The translations under genes were made by a program, and so were the position numbers. Shown in pieces: positions 38,771 through 50,945 of a stretch of DNA of 64,000 nt (positions within the stretch are counted from its first letter, which is position 1; every line of letters starts with the position of its first letter). Origin of the DNA: Lytechinus variegatus (taxonomy: Eukaryota > Echinodermata > Echinoidea > Temnopleuroida > Toxopneustidae); assembly GCF_018143015.1 (NCBI RefSeq), contig NC_054741.1, forward strand, positions 65,818,697 through 65,882,696. The letters are read 5' to 3'. The notes under the pieces were generated by a model that saw nothing but the letters and a program-made list of their open reading frames with translations, searched no databases and was not told the origin of the DNA.

Positions 38771-39027
38771 ATTTGGACCTTTAACCGGAACTTTCTAATC
38801 ATTGTCGGTAACCTACAGGGAGCTCCCTATGAACATGACGATCGCATTGCAAAACAAAAATCGTAATTTAAAGATAATAGTATGCAAATTGGCATTACTT
38901 TTACCGAAAAAGATATGGGAACTCAAAGACCAACTAAGAACAGGGTAGATGGAGCATTTGGAACAGACTTGCGTGACCCGACAGTTTGTCATTTTCCCGA
39001 AAAGCGTCAGTCCAGTAGCCCTGCGCT

Positions 39028-39386
39028 CATTGGCGGCGGAAGCCAAAAAATTTAGGGGGTGTCCACCTGAAATTTCGGGATGGACACAGGTAAAAAATTT
39101 GAATTGAAAAGCGCCCCCCAAAAAGGTTATCAACCTAAATTTTAGTACTTGCTAACCAAACAATTTTTGACAAGCAAAAAAAAAAAAAGGTCATCAACCT
39201 AAATTTTAGGGGGGACAACACACGTTTCAGGGGTGCCCACGTGAATTCAGGGTGGGACGTATAAAAAAAATTTGACAAAAAAAAAAAAAAAAAAATTATC
39301 AATTTTTTTTAGGGGGGACCGTCCCTCCCAGCTAAAATTTAGGGGGGGGAAACGTCCCCACCGTCCCCCCGCTTCCGCCGCCTATG
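39028..39386. mobile_element. hAT-like MITE with exact 8-bp TSD CCTGCGCT
   Basis: 359 bp between CCTGCGCT at 39020-39027 and 39387-39394. Ends cattggcggcggaagc and gcttccgccgcctatg are inverted repeats with one mismatch. The interior is made of degenerate 'aaattttagggggg' units and A runs. No coding content. Confidence 0.88.
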
Positions 39387-40842
39387 CCTGCGCTTGCGTA
39401 AGAGACAATCTATAATTATTTTGCAAACATCTAACATGTCTAAGACTCGGCATCTTGAATTACACCGACAGTCTGACACACAGGTTTACCTATATAATCA
39501 AAACATTGTGTATCCCCATTCATCCTCTCTTTGATTTTGCCTTCCTTTCGTTTTTCTCTTCCTCTATGTCCATTTCTTTCTTCCTTCCTTTCTTTTTTCC
39601 TTTCTGTATTTTTCTCTTTCTCTTCTTTCCCTTTTTCTTTCATCTTTTTCTTTCTTTATTTTTTTTCCTTCTCGCTCCTTTTTTTTTTATTTTTTCCGAC
39701 GGCAGGGCTGATTTACCAACGATATCCAAATTAGTAGGGGGTTTCGCACCCCCCCCCCCTTAGCGACGGCCCTACATGTATTAGCTGCTGTCAGCTTTGT
39801 TCGGGGTGTGACGTCAATGTCATTCATCTATACAGCAGCTCGACGGAGGATCGATGAACGCAGAAATATGGATTGAAATATGCCATTTTGGAATCTTCAT
39901 TCAATATTTTGAAAAGCGAAGTTATATATCTCATGATTATGAATTATAAATAAGTATTGACGGTGCTGCTCGACTTTAAAGAGCACATTTAAGGACAAAC
40001 TTCACGCTGGCAATGACACTGTTTAGTTAGATAATTTATGCACCTTGTTTATGATGACCAAAAACTGTTTAGAATATTCTCAGGGGAGGTCTTCATCAAT
40101 GGACAAAGTACATGTATGTTTCATCCCACAAAAATCAAGGAAATTTGTCAGATATGACTTGTCAGACGAAAATGTTGATGAAACTCTTCCCTGATCAAAA
40201 CAAAATTCATATCAAAATATTTGAGATCGCGCCTTATAAACAATGTTATCCTGCTTGGATGTAAGCCTATTAAACTAAAATGTAGGCCTATACTGTTTGA
40301 GTCAAAGTAGAATAAATAGATCAACCTCTAGCTGCCGAACTGGAACATCTTTTTTTCCGCCCCATCCCGATGTGGAAATGACTAAACTTAGAATACTACC
40401 ATGACTCTTGGTTGAATTGACACGGTAGGATCTAAATTTATATAAACATGATAAATGTCGCTAATGGGACGTCGCGACGTACTTGCGTGAAGTTAGATAA
40501 CAGGCAGTCAAGGTCTATAAAGTATCATGAGCTATATGAATATGATTCGCTGTGAACTTTGTACGCTGATATGGATTATATAAGTAGAGAATTACCAATC
40601 CGGAGATAAAATAACATAAAACACAACAAAACTCGCATACAACTAGATTAAGTTCGAGGGATTGATATACCCACGTACAACCTGAAAAAACGCGTCAATA
40701 ATTTATAGAAGTTTGTTTGAAGTTTCATAACCTTTAACTGGACATTGATCGAAATTGATAGCGTTTCTACTGTATGGATTAAGCAATGAAGCAAACCATT
40801 TGGTAACGTTTTAACAAGTTATTGTTCTATTACTGGACGTCT

Positions 40843-40854
40843 ATACCTTTTCAG
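40843..40854 (+). other. Candidate 3' splice site upstream of the cyclase-like gene
   Basis: 'tataccttttcag|atattt' is a good acceptor 109 bases before the chosen start codon, with an in-frame stop (tga 40862-40864) between. A non-coding 5' exon further upstream is therefore possible. Not proven without transcripts. Confidence 0.4.
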
Positions 40855-40963
40855 ATATTTGTGACCAAAAGTATTGTGTAAGCTATCGGATGCTCGCGAA
40901 AACCTGATGAAACATTTCGGTTGGCCTGTATACCATGATATTACGTTCGTTGTAAAGACTGCG

Positions 40964-41453
40964 ATGCACTTGTTAATTCTGGTGATTTGTCTGCTGTTGC
41001 TCCCTGACAGCAATGCAAGTCAGTATGACCCTCATCTCTACCCATCCACCGGGCCTTTCTTTGAAGGTTGGTACACCAGACTAACTGATACAGACAACAG
41101 TAGATCATTCGGTGTGCTCTTCGGTCGTGTCCTCCCAAGGAACAACCAGTCGACGCCAGCAGGAGACCCTGCTCCGCTGACTTACATCGGTCTCTTACGC
41201 AGCAATGGTGAGTCTCCTATGGTGGTTGTCGAGGCCTACCCAGATGAAAACGACATCGAGGTTACAATACATGGTGGAAAACCGGTCAGCAAAAACCCCT
41301 CGTTGCAGACACCGTCTTACTTCGAGTATGTTGCACGCCCCTTTGGATTCTTCAACGTGACTCCAGACTCGACGGTATTTAATTTCACAATCGAGGGAGT
41401 GACGTTTGCAGGAAGCTTCTCTGGACCACTGCTCTGGGACTCTACTGGCCAGG
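40964..41453 (+). CDS. Cyclase-like gene exon 1
   Basis: Encodes the signal peptide and first beta-rich half to DSTGQ plus one base of a Gly codon. The donor is cagg|gtgagt. The open frame continues only nine codons past the donor, so the splice is needed. Confidence 0.87.
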
Positions 41454-43392
41454 GTGAGTTCACAGCCTTTGTAGATTGACCATCTATCGGTTTATCTACA
41501 TTTGCCACTCTTCTTCCAGGTTTAGTAAATGGGTACCCGTGAAATGATGGAATTCATTTAAATGCTCGAGCACCTGATTTCCGGGGGGCGGGGGGGATAC
41601 TTAGTATAAATGTATGATACATAATTATGTGCCGCGGTCGAGACCTCCTTTTTAATTTTTTTTTTACTCATTGCCAGCCTTAATGAAGGGTAAAGTTCAG
41701 GTCGCGTTATTTGTACAATGTTGTAACACGTGATTTCGAGCCTGGTAATTCGTAAAAAATCATTTTGATACCATTATTCCAAGCTAATTAGAAGCTGACA
41801 TATTATCGAAAAGCATATTTTATCGGCCATTTTGTAAAATCCTACTAAAACTTAAATAAGCAATTATCTAACTTCTTGAGCAATGCCAGAATGATCTAGC
41901 TTTCACTCCATTCGATATGGTCTGTAAGGTATTCAAGTCAATCAAGTTGCATTTCCAAGCGCTCTTGAATGGCATAAAATCAGGTGGAAACAAACCTAAG
42001 TTTGAGCATTTAGGGTACAACGAAGCAGTATTCTCACGAAATTGAATTTAGTTTAAGGCAAACTGCACATCGATACTTACAAATATTAAAACTCTTCTCT
42101 CACAAAAGTATGAATGCAAGTTTATCAGAATTTTTTTTATCATATATTCTCATTGAGAATACAATATCGATGGCAACAAAAATCACATCCCCTATAAAAA
42201 AAAATATTATTCAAAAAATACCTTGTTGGTAGAACCATGCATCACTGAACACTGTTGTTTTAAATGTTGTGAGCTGAAACTACACTTGGTTTATTACTAA
42301 TATAGGAGCGCCCTGAGCACCTAATGGATGGATACATGCGCCATATAAATTCTATATTATTTTTTTTCACAGTGAACAATTGAAATCTAAAGGAATGAGA
42401 CCATCTGTGCTCTCATAAATCCTTCATGTCTCATGTTATGTCTTTGTCCAGGGTATACCACTTTGTATTTTACACTACTATACTTTTCAGATCAATAGTG
42501 TCAAGCATGTCAAGTGAGGCTTGATACTATAAATACATAATTCAGATTTATTTGGAGTTAGGCCTATCATTATTAATTTGATTTCGATAAACAATGACAT
42601 TTGTGTTTCGTTTTCATCGATACACCATGTAAAGTTTCATTTAGTTTGTGCAAATCATGAAATAAATGCCATAATTTAAATTATGTAAAACAAACTTAAT
42701 CAAAACCTGACGCATGCTAAAGGTTAGGCCTCCTTATGAGCTAATGTTTTTTTTCTACTCCCCGTTCAGGTCCAGAAGGCTGGCTTTCCAACCTACCACT
42801 GCTACCAATTCATTGGTTTGTCTATAGCCTAGGAACTCCAGGAAGATACACATGGACTCATTCAGACTCCGTCATATCTGGTATGGCCCATGCCCATCAA
42901 GAGAAGAACTGGGGCCAGGGCTTCCCGGCAGGCTGGATGTGGACCCAGGCATACAATCGCACTGCAAATGCGACATTCGCAGGAACATTCGGAATCCTTT
43001 CATTTTTTGATACCTCTCCCACAATTCCGGCCCATTTGTTTGGCTACAGAAACTTCGAACGACATCTTCATTTTGATTTCAGGCCTGATAATTCATATAC
43101 GACACAGGAGCTATGGCCGTGTGATGGGACGGCGGCGGTAAAGATCTTCAGTCCATTGTATATTTTGGAGTTGACAATGAGTTCTCCTTTAAATACTTTT
43201 CAGAAGTGTCTCCGCGGTCCAGTGGAAACGGGCTTCCGTTACAATTTGGTAGAGACCTACGTGGCAACTATAAGGATTGTCATCAAGAAACTGGCTATTT
43301 GGGGCTACAGAGTGATTGAAGATCAAATATTCCATGGGGCTGCGTATGAGTTTGGTAGAGAGTATCTTTGTCCGAAAAATCCATGTACATAA
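40964..43392 (+). CDS. Secreted tocopherol cyclase-like protein (two exons)
   Basis: Exons 40964-41453 and 42770-43392 join (phase 1) to 370 residues. Residues 1-19 form a signal peptide (MHLLILVICLLLLPDSNAS). The family motifs of plant/bacterial tocopherol cyclase (VTE1; related to the AttH/CrtC/Svf1 lipocalin-like fold) are clear: PFFEGWYTRL at 31-40 with SFGVLFGRV after it, LPIHWFVYSL at 174-184, and HQEKNWGQGFPAGWMWTQ at 206-223. Glycosylation sequons at N61, N131, N140, N226 and N230 support secretion, and two Cys lie near the C-terminus. Known members close the chroman ring of vitamin E in plastids; here the substrate is unknown and may be another lipid or quinone. An upstream in-frame ATG at 40907 would add 19 residues but hide the signal peptide, so 40964 was chosen (purine at -3). 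Confidence 0.88.
41454..42769. other. Intron of the cyclase-like gene
   Basis: AT-rich, with a decayed G-rich repeat end at 41582-41600. A LINE/SINE-like 3' tail reads 'gcaccta-atgg...gcgccatataaattct' at about 42305-42356. The acceptor has a strong pyrimidine tract (ttttttttctactccccgttcag). No other gene. Confidence 0.7.
42770..43392 (+). CDS. Cyclase-like gene exon 2
   Basis: Begins with the last two bases of the split Gly codon. Encodes PEGWLSNLPLLPIHWFVYSL, the signature EKNWGQGFPAGWMW, and the C-terminal half to CPKNPCT before taa at 43390-43392. The frame is intact across 207 codons, strong evidence of selection on the protein. Confidence 0.9.
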
Positions 43393-43770
43393 TTATGATA
43401 ATTATTGCAGTGAGTCATTACCAGAACTACACAGTGCGTCCCATGCACACCCCACAAGAACAAAAAACAAAGACAACAAACGAAGAATTGTTGATGATTT
43501 AGGCTATTCAAAGTTTATCACAAATTCAATAGACGAATGACGTATCATTGTAAAGCTTCAAGCATCCTTTTTTCTTCCTCTCGTATATCTCTTCGAGATA
43601 ATTCTTCTAATCTATTTCCATACTAACGGATTTTTCATGTAGCATTCGCACGGTAAACAAAGACTTTATGCATGACTTATCTAGAAAGTGTCGAGAAGTT
43701 TGACAGATACCCTGTAAAACATCTTCATTTTATGAAATTACTGGAATTCAGCCATGATTTAAGAAAAAAC

Positions 43771-44056
43771 CAGGGCCCCGCCTTACAAAGTATTGAAATT
43801 GATCTGATCAATCGCAACTATGGACGGCCAGCAGCGTCAACATATAAAATTCATGTATGTTCAAAAAAGTTTCTAGATACAAAGTATGAATGTATATCCA
43901 TAAATTCATTGATTTCTTGACAATTTGGTGTGTTCTCCTTTGTTTACGAAGGACATTTTTACAAATTTCCTGAAGAAGAAATTATGACACTGATGGATTT
44001 CCATATAGAGTTACGATTGATTGGATCGATCGTAACTCTTTGTAAGACGGGGCCCT
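43771..44056. mobile_element. Foldback MITE with CAGGGCCCCG ends, copy 2
   Basis: Left cagggccccgccttacaaag, right ctttgtaagacggggccctg, with inner arms 'gatctgatcaatcgcaacta' and 'agttacgattgattggatcg'. Same family as 2245-2511. The small open frame across it is not a gene. Confidence 0.75.
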
Positions 44057-44571
44057 GGACATTGTCATTTTTTAACCATTTGCTATGATTGTGATATAAT
44101 TTAACGAACATTTATTGATTTTCTTTTTGAAATTCAGATATCGCCACTTAAATTACTTATTGGTATTTTTTCTTCACTTTTATAATCACCAATACCTACA
44201 TGAAGAACGGTTCAAATTATCAGGCGAATGACAAGATTAAAAGCTTTACAATAATACGCTTTTTGACTAATGCATTCGTAATTAAGTTATGATAAAATAA
44301 TCTTCAATAATTCTTTATTTCGGTTATTCTGGGACCCTCTGTATAGACCTATTGCTGAATCGATCCATGCATATCAATCTTCACAAATATTTTAATCGTA
44401 ACTTATCTGGAAAGTAGCGCAACAAAGGGCATTCCAAAGCAAATACTCAGTTCACATGCCAAATGCATGAATCAGGGATTGGATTTTGTTTATTATAAGA
44501 GTTCCATTGGCCTACAATTTGTCAATTCTATTACCCGCTTCCGATTAGATCTTTGAATCATGGACCCGATT

Positions 44572-45113
44572 CCGGGGGGGGGGGGCACTTACATTGACGA
44601 GTGGATACCATGCGCGACCAAAAAGAAAACACGTAAAAGGGATGTCTTATTCAAGATAGGGCACGTTATAAGGGTGTCAAAAAACACTGAAATAATAAAA
44701 AAGGAGTATATTTTTAATATGAAAGCTACGTGTTTAGGGTCAAATTTGCGAGGGTGTAAGAAATTAAGACTAAATGTTTTTATAAATGATGTACTTGTGC
44801 CCCAAGAGTCAACAGTACGATTTGCGCGAGATGTGAGAAGTGGGGTTGTACTAAACCCAATGATGAAGGTGAACCGACGACCGTCGCGACGTCCTTAAAA
44901 TATCGCTGTACTTGTTAAGGGGGTCAATTCAGGGAACTTGCCAAGAGTATCGTTTTGTTTTCAATACTTGTTAAGGGTAGGGTATCACACTCAAATACTT
45001 GTTAAGGGGTGCATTTTCAGAAAAATTGAAAATACGTGTTTAGAGTGCTTTTCGAGACCCCATGGTCGCGCACGGTACCCACTCGCCAATGGAAGTACCC
45101 CCCCCCCCCCCGG
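44572..45113. mobile_element. hAT-like MITE with exact 8-bp TSD ACCCGATT
   Basis: 542 bp between ACCCGATT at 44564-44571 and 45114-45121. Ends are ccggggggggg and ccccccccgg, with inner arms 'gagtggataccatgcgcgac' / 'ggtcgcgcacggtacccact'. Same type as 10517-11116, with repeated 'acttgttaaggg' words. The 112-codon frame starting in its left end is a chance frame. Confidence 0.87.
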
Positions 45114-45121
45114 ACCCGATT

Positions 45122-47226
45122 AAAAATAACTGACTTGATCCAGCCTCAAACTCAATAGACCAGTTCGTAGTTACTTCATGGACAATTTTGGTCAAATGAC
45201 CTTTCATTTCTTTCATTATGATAGGCAGATTTCAAAGCAAGATATTACGTAAGCTTGCCTTACATAGCAGGATGAAGAAATTGAATAGACCAGGTGACTA
45301 GAATAGCACACCAATGAACACTTTATGAAGGTGTTTGTTGCATTCCTTCTTCGAATGCATATCATAGCATGTTGCACAATGTACTTGGCAAACTGTGAAA
45401 TACAAGTCGTTCGTGGACGCATTGTAGTTTTTTGTGGATGTAAATGAAAACCACAGTTCAAAAGAATATATGAATAATCAAGACATGAAAGTTGGTGCTT
45501 ATCTCATTAGATTTTAAACCACCATGTCACTTAAATACAAATGACCTTCCTCTGATCATGCGTAGAATCTTTTGATCATGCGCAGAAAGGAACTACGAAC
45601 TGGCTTATACGGTCACACGAAAATGGCGCTATTAGAGATGCGTTGTTCACATTGTTTGACATCACTTAAATTCTGTACTCTGAAATCTGTACTCCTGTAT
45701 TTCCTCGTTTAATCAATGTACTTCTTTTTTGACGTATGTTTGTATTCTGAATAAATGTATATGATTGTTATATAGGCCTACTGATTTTCCAAAACGACGT
45801 AATACATTGCTCAACTCTCGACGGAGTTACCAATTCATTGATCTATTATTGGAATAAAGGATGTTTACTCTTAAAGGGAAAGTGAGTCCCAACAAAGAAA
45901 AATCATATGAATCGTCAAAAAAATCACACAAGCTTGATGCTGAAAATTTCATTTGAAAATCAGATTTAAAATAAGACATTTCAAAGTTTGGCTAAATTTC
46001 ACAAAAAGTTTTATAACTTTACAGGCAACCACTGGTTGTTATGCAAATACATGCAAGTCAAGCGATGACGCCATCCATTCATTATTTTGTATAGTAATAT
46101 ACGAAATGTAAGTAATTCAGTCTTTCTTCTTATTGATATGAACAAAATTTATTTCCTCCCTAAACATCAGGGGAATAATCCTTTTTAAATAGGGGGTGAA
46201 GGTTAAAAAAAAATTATTTGAAAACGAACATGATTTTTGTCAGAAAAAAATAATGACAAGGAAAAGAGAGAAAGTAAGAGAGAGAGAAGGGGAGAGAGCG
46301 AATGATACGAATGTCATTGTCAATAATGCGCGCGAGGCGCGAGCTGGAAAGTTGTCAGATCCGACATTTTGTTGCGTCGATGAAACGCTCCTTTCAAACA
46401 GTCTGAAACCTCCAGGTTTAAAAACATGAAGGATAAAAATCAATTAAACATCTTGTGGAATCCAATGATTCAGAGGGGAGGCAAGGAGAGACAATACGAG
46501 GAGAAGGAGACCTAAACTTAGAAAATGATTCGGCCAAATCGTGGTTTTGGAAACCACTCATAGATTTGTGTACGCGCATTTGTGTACAAAGTGAATGGAG
46601 GTGGAAATAGGGAACCGTGCGTGCAACTGAATAAAGCGCTGCTGTATGAAGTGAATGGTGGTTACCTATATCACGATAATGCCAATGATTCCAACTCACC
46701 GAAAACTTGTTTCCCCGCACAAATTGAAATGACGCATCCGCCGAAATATCAGGGATCGAATCCCGAATCACTCGGTGTCCACAGGAGTGTCACACACACA
46801 CGCAAGACGAAACTTACCGGTCCCGATAGTCCAGGTTATTTATTTCACATTCCGACATTAAGTCAATCATGACGCCTTTATTTCTTGACCATAAAATTAC
46901 GAATTCACAAGTAGAGAATACAGAATTGATTATTTCTTCCAGCGATTCCACGACGTTGATCTTGCATTGTAGATGATAGTCGTGCTCGAATCTCTAATAT
47001 AATCAGAGTGAAACTTTTGAACCAAATAAATCAATAGAGCTCAAAAAGGTGACTTCTTGCCGCATCGTCACTCCAAATACCCGGTCCCAATAGAAAATGA
47101 CAACAATGTTACGAGTCTAACACTGCTTTCACATGAAGGTACGGTCGCAGCTACCGATCATTGCCGATCGGACGTACGTGCTTTCACACTGCCTTCAAAA
47201 TTTGGTCAGGCCAAGAGCGATCGGTC
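45122..47226. other. Intergenic, few features
   Basis: Contains the left half of a foldback MITE (45871-46110: ttaaagggaaagtgagtccc … gatgacgccatccattc), a fragment of the GGGGGCGTTTCAT element (46340-46395) and AG-rich sequence at 46255-46300. Frames of about 100 codons on both strands at 46418-46872 are not recognised and lack splice or promoter context. Otherwise nothing seen. Confidence 0.5.
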
Positions 47227-47234
47227 GCTGTAAC

Positions 47235-48072
47235 CAGTGGCGTCGATCCATTTTTCTGATTGGGGGGGCAAAATCATTATCGTTCCAAAGGCGCTTGATC
47301 GTACAAAACACCCATACACACACACCCTCACATATATACATATATATATATATATGACTCATTAGACACAGACACGTATCTCACCAACAAATTAATGCGA
47401 GCGCGAAGCGCGAGCTGTTTTTTTTTTTAGTATACTGACAGGAAAAAGCGTGCCTGTTTAGGACTGTTTGTAGTAACTCATGAGGAGGACCCATATCTCA
47501 CTACACAGATAGTACAGTACGAGTGCCCAGAGGGAGCTGAAATTTCTATATATTCTGACCTGAAAACTTGATATTCTAAGCATTTATGGTACTAATGATT
47601 AAGATTTGTATCTAAAAGAAGAATAGATGCGAGCGCGAAGCGCGAGCTGAAAATTTTGATATTTCGATCTGAAAAAAATGAGTTTAAAGGACGTTTTTGA
47701 TAAAGATCAAGATAATATCCAAGAAAGATGATAGAAAATTGAAGCAGCAGTTCTTTTGAGGCTTAGAACTGAAAACGGGACATTTACATTCACTATTTCA
47801 TCATGAAAAGTATGGGATTTTGCTACAGAAATGATGCGAGCGCGAAGCGCGAGCTGAAAATTTTTATATTCCAATCTGAAAAGCGGACATTTTGAGCACG
47901 ATTTTAAATAAAGAACGAGTTGTGTATCTCAATCTCGCTTGCTGAACATTACAATCTTGTTTTTTTTATGCATATCCGGAATTATTGGGGGGGCAAAATG
48001 ATATGTTTGCCCCCCATTATTTTCATTGGTGGGGCAATCGCCCCCCCTGCCCCCCCAGGATCGACGCCCCTG
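47235..48072. mobile_element. hAT-like element with exact 8-bp TSD GCTGTAAC and GCGC boxes
   Basis: 838 bp between GCTGTAAC at 47227-47234 and 48073-48080. Ends cagtggcgtcgatcc and ggatcgacgcccctg form the TIR, followed by G/C runs. The interior has a CA/TA repeat (47311-47355) and four 'gcgagcgcgaagcgcgagct' type boxes (47397, 47530 worn, 47630, 47838). It shows that the box arrays travel inside hAT-like elements. Confidence 0.88.
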
Positions 48073-48080
48073 GCTGTAAC

Positions 48081-49450
48081 TTGTCTGTGCGCAAAATGAT
48101 CTGCACAAATTTTACGCTATATGCACATTAACTTCACAAAGGAGGAATAGGGCATTTCGATCGGTCGCTGAATATACGAAGTTATTTCACATCGAGCTTG
48201 CATCGGTCGCTGAAGTACCTCTCACTACTCAGCGACCGACCGATCGTTTTTTTTTTAACCAAAACGACCGGTCGCTTCATTCCAAGAAATGGAGGTGATT
48301 GAGTGGCATGCAGGAAATTCATTGGCTAAATGAATGACATGGTTCGATGCCCAAAATTAACGATGTGCGCGCAGCGATAGGAATGTGAAACATTAGCATG
48401 ACAAAGAGAAGAATGCATAGATCCTGTCTCTTGGGAAGAAAGAACAAGACTTCGCCGCGAAGTAATAGACCCTACTACGAATGAAAATATACGCGACACT
48501 GGTATTTTACACTTGTCAACTTCTTTAGTAGGGATAAAATTATAGATTTAAATTTATTTAGTTTGTTTTAGGTGCTTTTTAACCTGTCAAAAATGTACGT
48601 GCGCTACCTTTTTACCCCAAATACTGTCGTGTAACATTGCTCACCATTGTTGATGGCGGTTCGTAGATTTGTTGTTTTTCTTGGGGAGGGGTTCATGTAA
48701 AATGACACGATACTTGATATATCTATGCCATAACAGTTTTAGAACATGTAAATCATAATCAACTTGAATAGGGACTAATGTTTTGAGTGAATAGTTGTGG
48801 TCTTTTTTATGTGTAGGGTTTATACGCACTTCACCCAAGAAAACACTACTAACAATGATTGTGTCCAAATTAAGCCAAATTAGTACCCCTTGTCACGGAG
48901 CCATGCTCATGAGGGTATCAGTTCTCTTTTTTAAGTTTCAAGTTTATTCACTCCTCTATAAGTATATAAAATTCCAGAAATAATCACATAAACTCATACT
49001 TAACGAAGTGTTGCATATCAAAAAAACATTAGAATGATCTCATATCAACATTACTGAATATTTTCTTCAGCACATTAACACATTAATATTATTACATGAA
49101 CTCTCTTGATTTTTCTTTCATGAAACACTGTATGATCGTAACAATAATTGTATAAGAGGAAGTTATTTCACACCTACATAACCTTTTACTCACCCATACA
49201 TTCCAAACTTACCCCCTCCCCCACACACACACACACACCACGCTTTCATTATGGGAGGCATCAATGGCTCAGACAAGAATGATTGAACAGCGCCACCTCT
49301 AAATTGCAAAGTTCCTTGCAAAACTTGACTGGCTTATACTGACCCTGAAGGTCGTGAATATTAACAGAACAACAAAAGTTTCAAAGTATACTCTTCATTT
49401 ATCATCAATATATGATTTCAGTTTTTCATGAACCTTCTGCATATGTCAGC
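48081..49450. other. Intergenic, no gene seen
   Basis: The 'cggtcgctg' words on both sides of the hAT-like element (47150-48290) suggest that it landed in an older repeat with inverted 'gatcggtcgctgaa' motifs. A (CA)n microsatellite lies at 49217-49237. Otherwise AT-rich unique sequence. Confidence 0.5.
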
Positions 49451-49494
49451 GAAGCTATGACCATCTTTTATAAGTAACGTCTTTGAGAATCTTA

Positions 49495-50022
49495 TGATTT
49501 CTATGTCCTCTCGAGCTCATAGCATCCGAGCGTGCATCAGAAGTGCAGGAAGCCAGAGAGTACTTCTCTAAACGCACGCTCAGAAGATGACCACAAGGAG
49601 AGGACACTTCATCAAGCAGACAGTACCTAGGTGAGCTTGCCCCTTGTGATGTTGCTGAGGAGCAATACCCGGCATTGTACAACTCAGTCAACGAAAGGCT
49701 AGAAATCATTTGAAGTCGTTGACATCCCAAGGAAAGTTTGGAAAACAGTTATTTGCCTCAACCAGGAGAAGACAGGGAAATTCATCGTCATTGTGATTTT
49801 ATTCACAGTTGCGCCGGAGGAATCTATTTCACTTTTTATATGAGAAGGGTAATGCCGTGGAGTCACTCAGGAGGACGTGTGGGGCCTAGATCCAGGGAAA
49901 GTCCAGGGGTGTGCTTCATGATGAGTGGTATACAGCTAACATGGGTTCTACTCATCTTGCAGATTGTGCTTACTTCGTGTCAAGTCTCCTATTCGGGACA
50001 ATATCCAAGGAGCCGAACCAGG
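49495..50022 (+). pseudogene. Possible broken coding sequence, unrecognised
   Basis: One + frame reads protein-like text with three in-frame stops: ELIASERASEVQEAREYFSK, then GEDTSSSRQYLGELAPCDVA and EEQYPALYNSVNERLEII. It is followed after about 60 bases by LENSYLPQPGEDREIHRH. A different frame from about 49905 reads VLHDEWYTANMGSTHLADCA up to a donor-like cag|gtgaga at 50022. The higher GC than the flanks and the charged, low-repeat composition suggest a decayed gene or retroelement piece, but no family is recognised. A long non-coding RNA exon is an alternative. Confidence 0.25.
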
Positions 50023-50344
50023 TGAGATGTTTTCTATCACTTTTTTTTTTCAAAAGCTCACCTTCTTACTGCACAACAGATTTTATTAAATTGTTTATAA
50101 TGTATATGTTGTGATCAGCTATCAGTCGGTCTTCAGTTTTTCTGAATGTGGACAAAGCCATTTTGTCCGATTCGAAAGCCGAATCCTTCAACTATGTAGG
50201 TTGGAAAATTAATGTGTAAAACTGGGATGGTCGAAAAATTATATTGATAAACACACCTACCTTGGATGATTGGTTTTATTCATTTGAATCATATCGATCC
50301 ATGTACTCATCATTGAATACACTGTTGGTAAGTTACTCTTTTAT

Positions 50345-50945
50345 TTAAAGGACAAGTCAACCCCAACAAAACAATTAATTTGAATAAAAAGAGAAAAATC
50401 CAACAAGCATAACACTGGAATGTTTATCGAAATCGGATGTAAAATGTGAAAGTTACGACATAAAAAAGTTTTGCTTAATTTCACAAAACAGTTATGCATG
50501 TTATTTGCACATCCTGATCGGTATGCAAATAAGGAGACTGATGACGTCACCCACTCATTATTTGTTTGTTTTTTACTATATGAAATATTTTAATTTTCTC
50601 CTCATTTTTAAGTAAAACAACGATTAATTCATCTCTGAACAGTATTGTTTGATACTATATGGTTCAGTCAAGTTGGTCCTAGTTGTAATCTGTAAAAAAA
50701 TGAAATATTGTATAATTCAAGCAATAAATATTTTTAAAAAGATAGAAAGTGAGGGGCGTCATCGACTATCCCATTTGCATGTCACTGGGTTGTGCATATC
50801 ACTGTTTTGTGAGAAGTAAGCGAAACTTTAAAGTGTCATAACTTTCTTATTTTACATCCGATATCAATGAAATTTTCCGCGTTATACTAGTTTGATTTTT
50901 TCTCTATTCAAATCATCATTTTTGGGGGGTGGACTTGATCTTTAA
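50345..50945. mobile_element. Foldback MITE, TTAAAGGACAAGTC family, copy 2
   Basis: Left ttaaaggacaagtcaacccc, right gggggtggacttgatctttaa, with the 'aaatcggatgtaaaatg' core in both arms and TTAA at each end. About 600 bp, like the copies at 18565 and 51340. Confidence 0.85.

Larger units (their letters stand above)
35204..40853. other. Intergenic region between carboxypeptidase 2 and the cyclase-like gene
   Basis: Holds a single foldback copy (36164-36295), a Tc1-like MITE (36378-37108), a palindrome cluster (37450-38003), a GCGC-box array (38040-38770) and a hAT-like MITE (39028-39386). A pyrimidine-rich tract and a C run lie at 39530-39765. From 39770 to 40850 there is mostly unique AT-rich sequence in which the promoter of the next gene would lie. 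No coding region seen. Confidence 0.55.

Noticed and set aside
44560..44898. 112-codon frame starting MDPIPGGGG
   Set aside because: Starts in the target site and G run of a hAT-like MITE and covers its internal repeats; no protein family.
46418..46872. Frames of about 100 codons on both strands
   Set aside because: Both strands are open at once, with no splice sites, no domain and no conserved motif visible.
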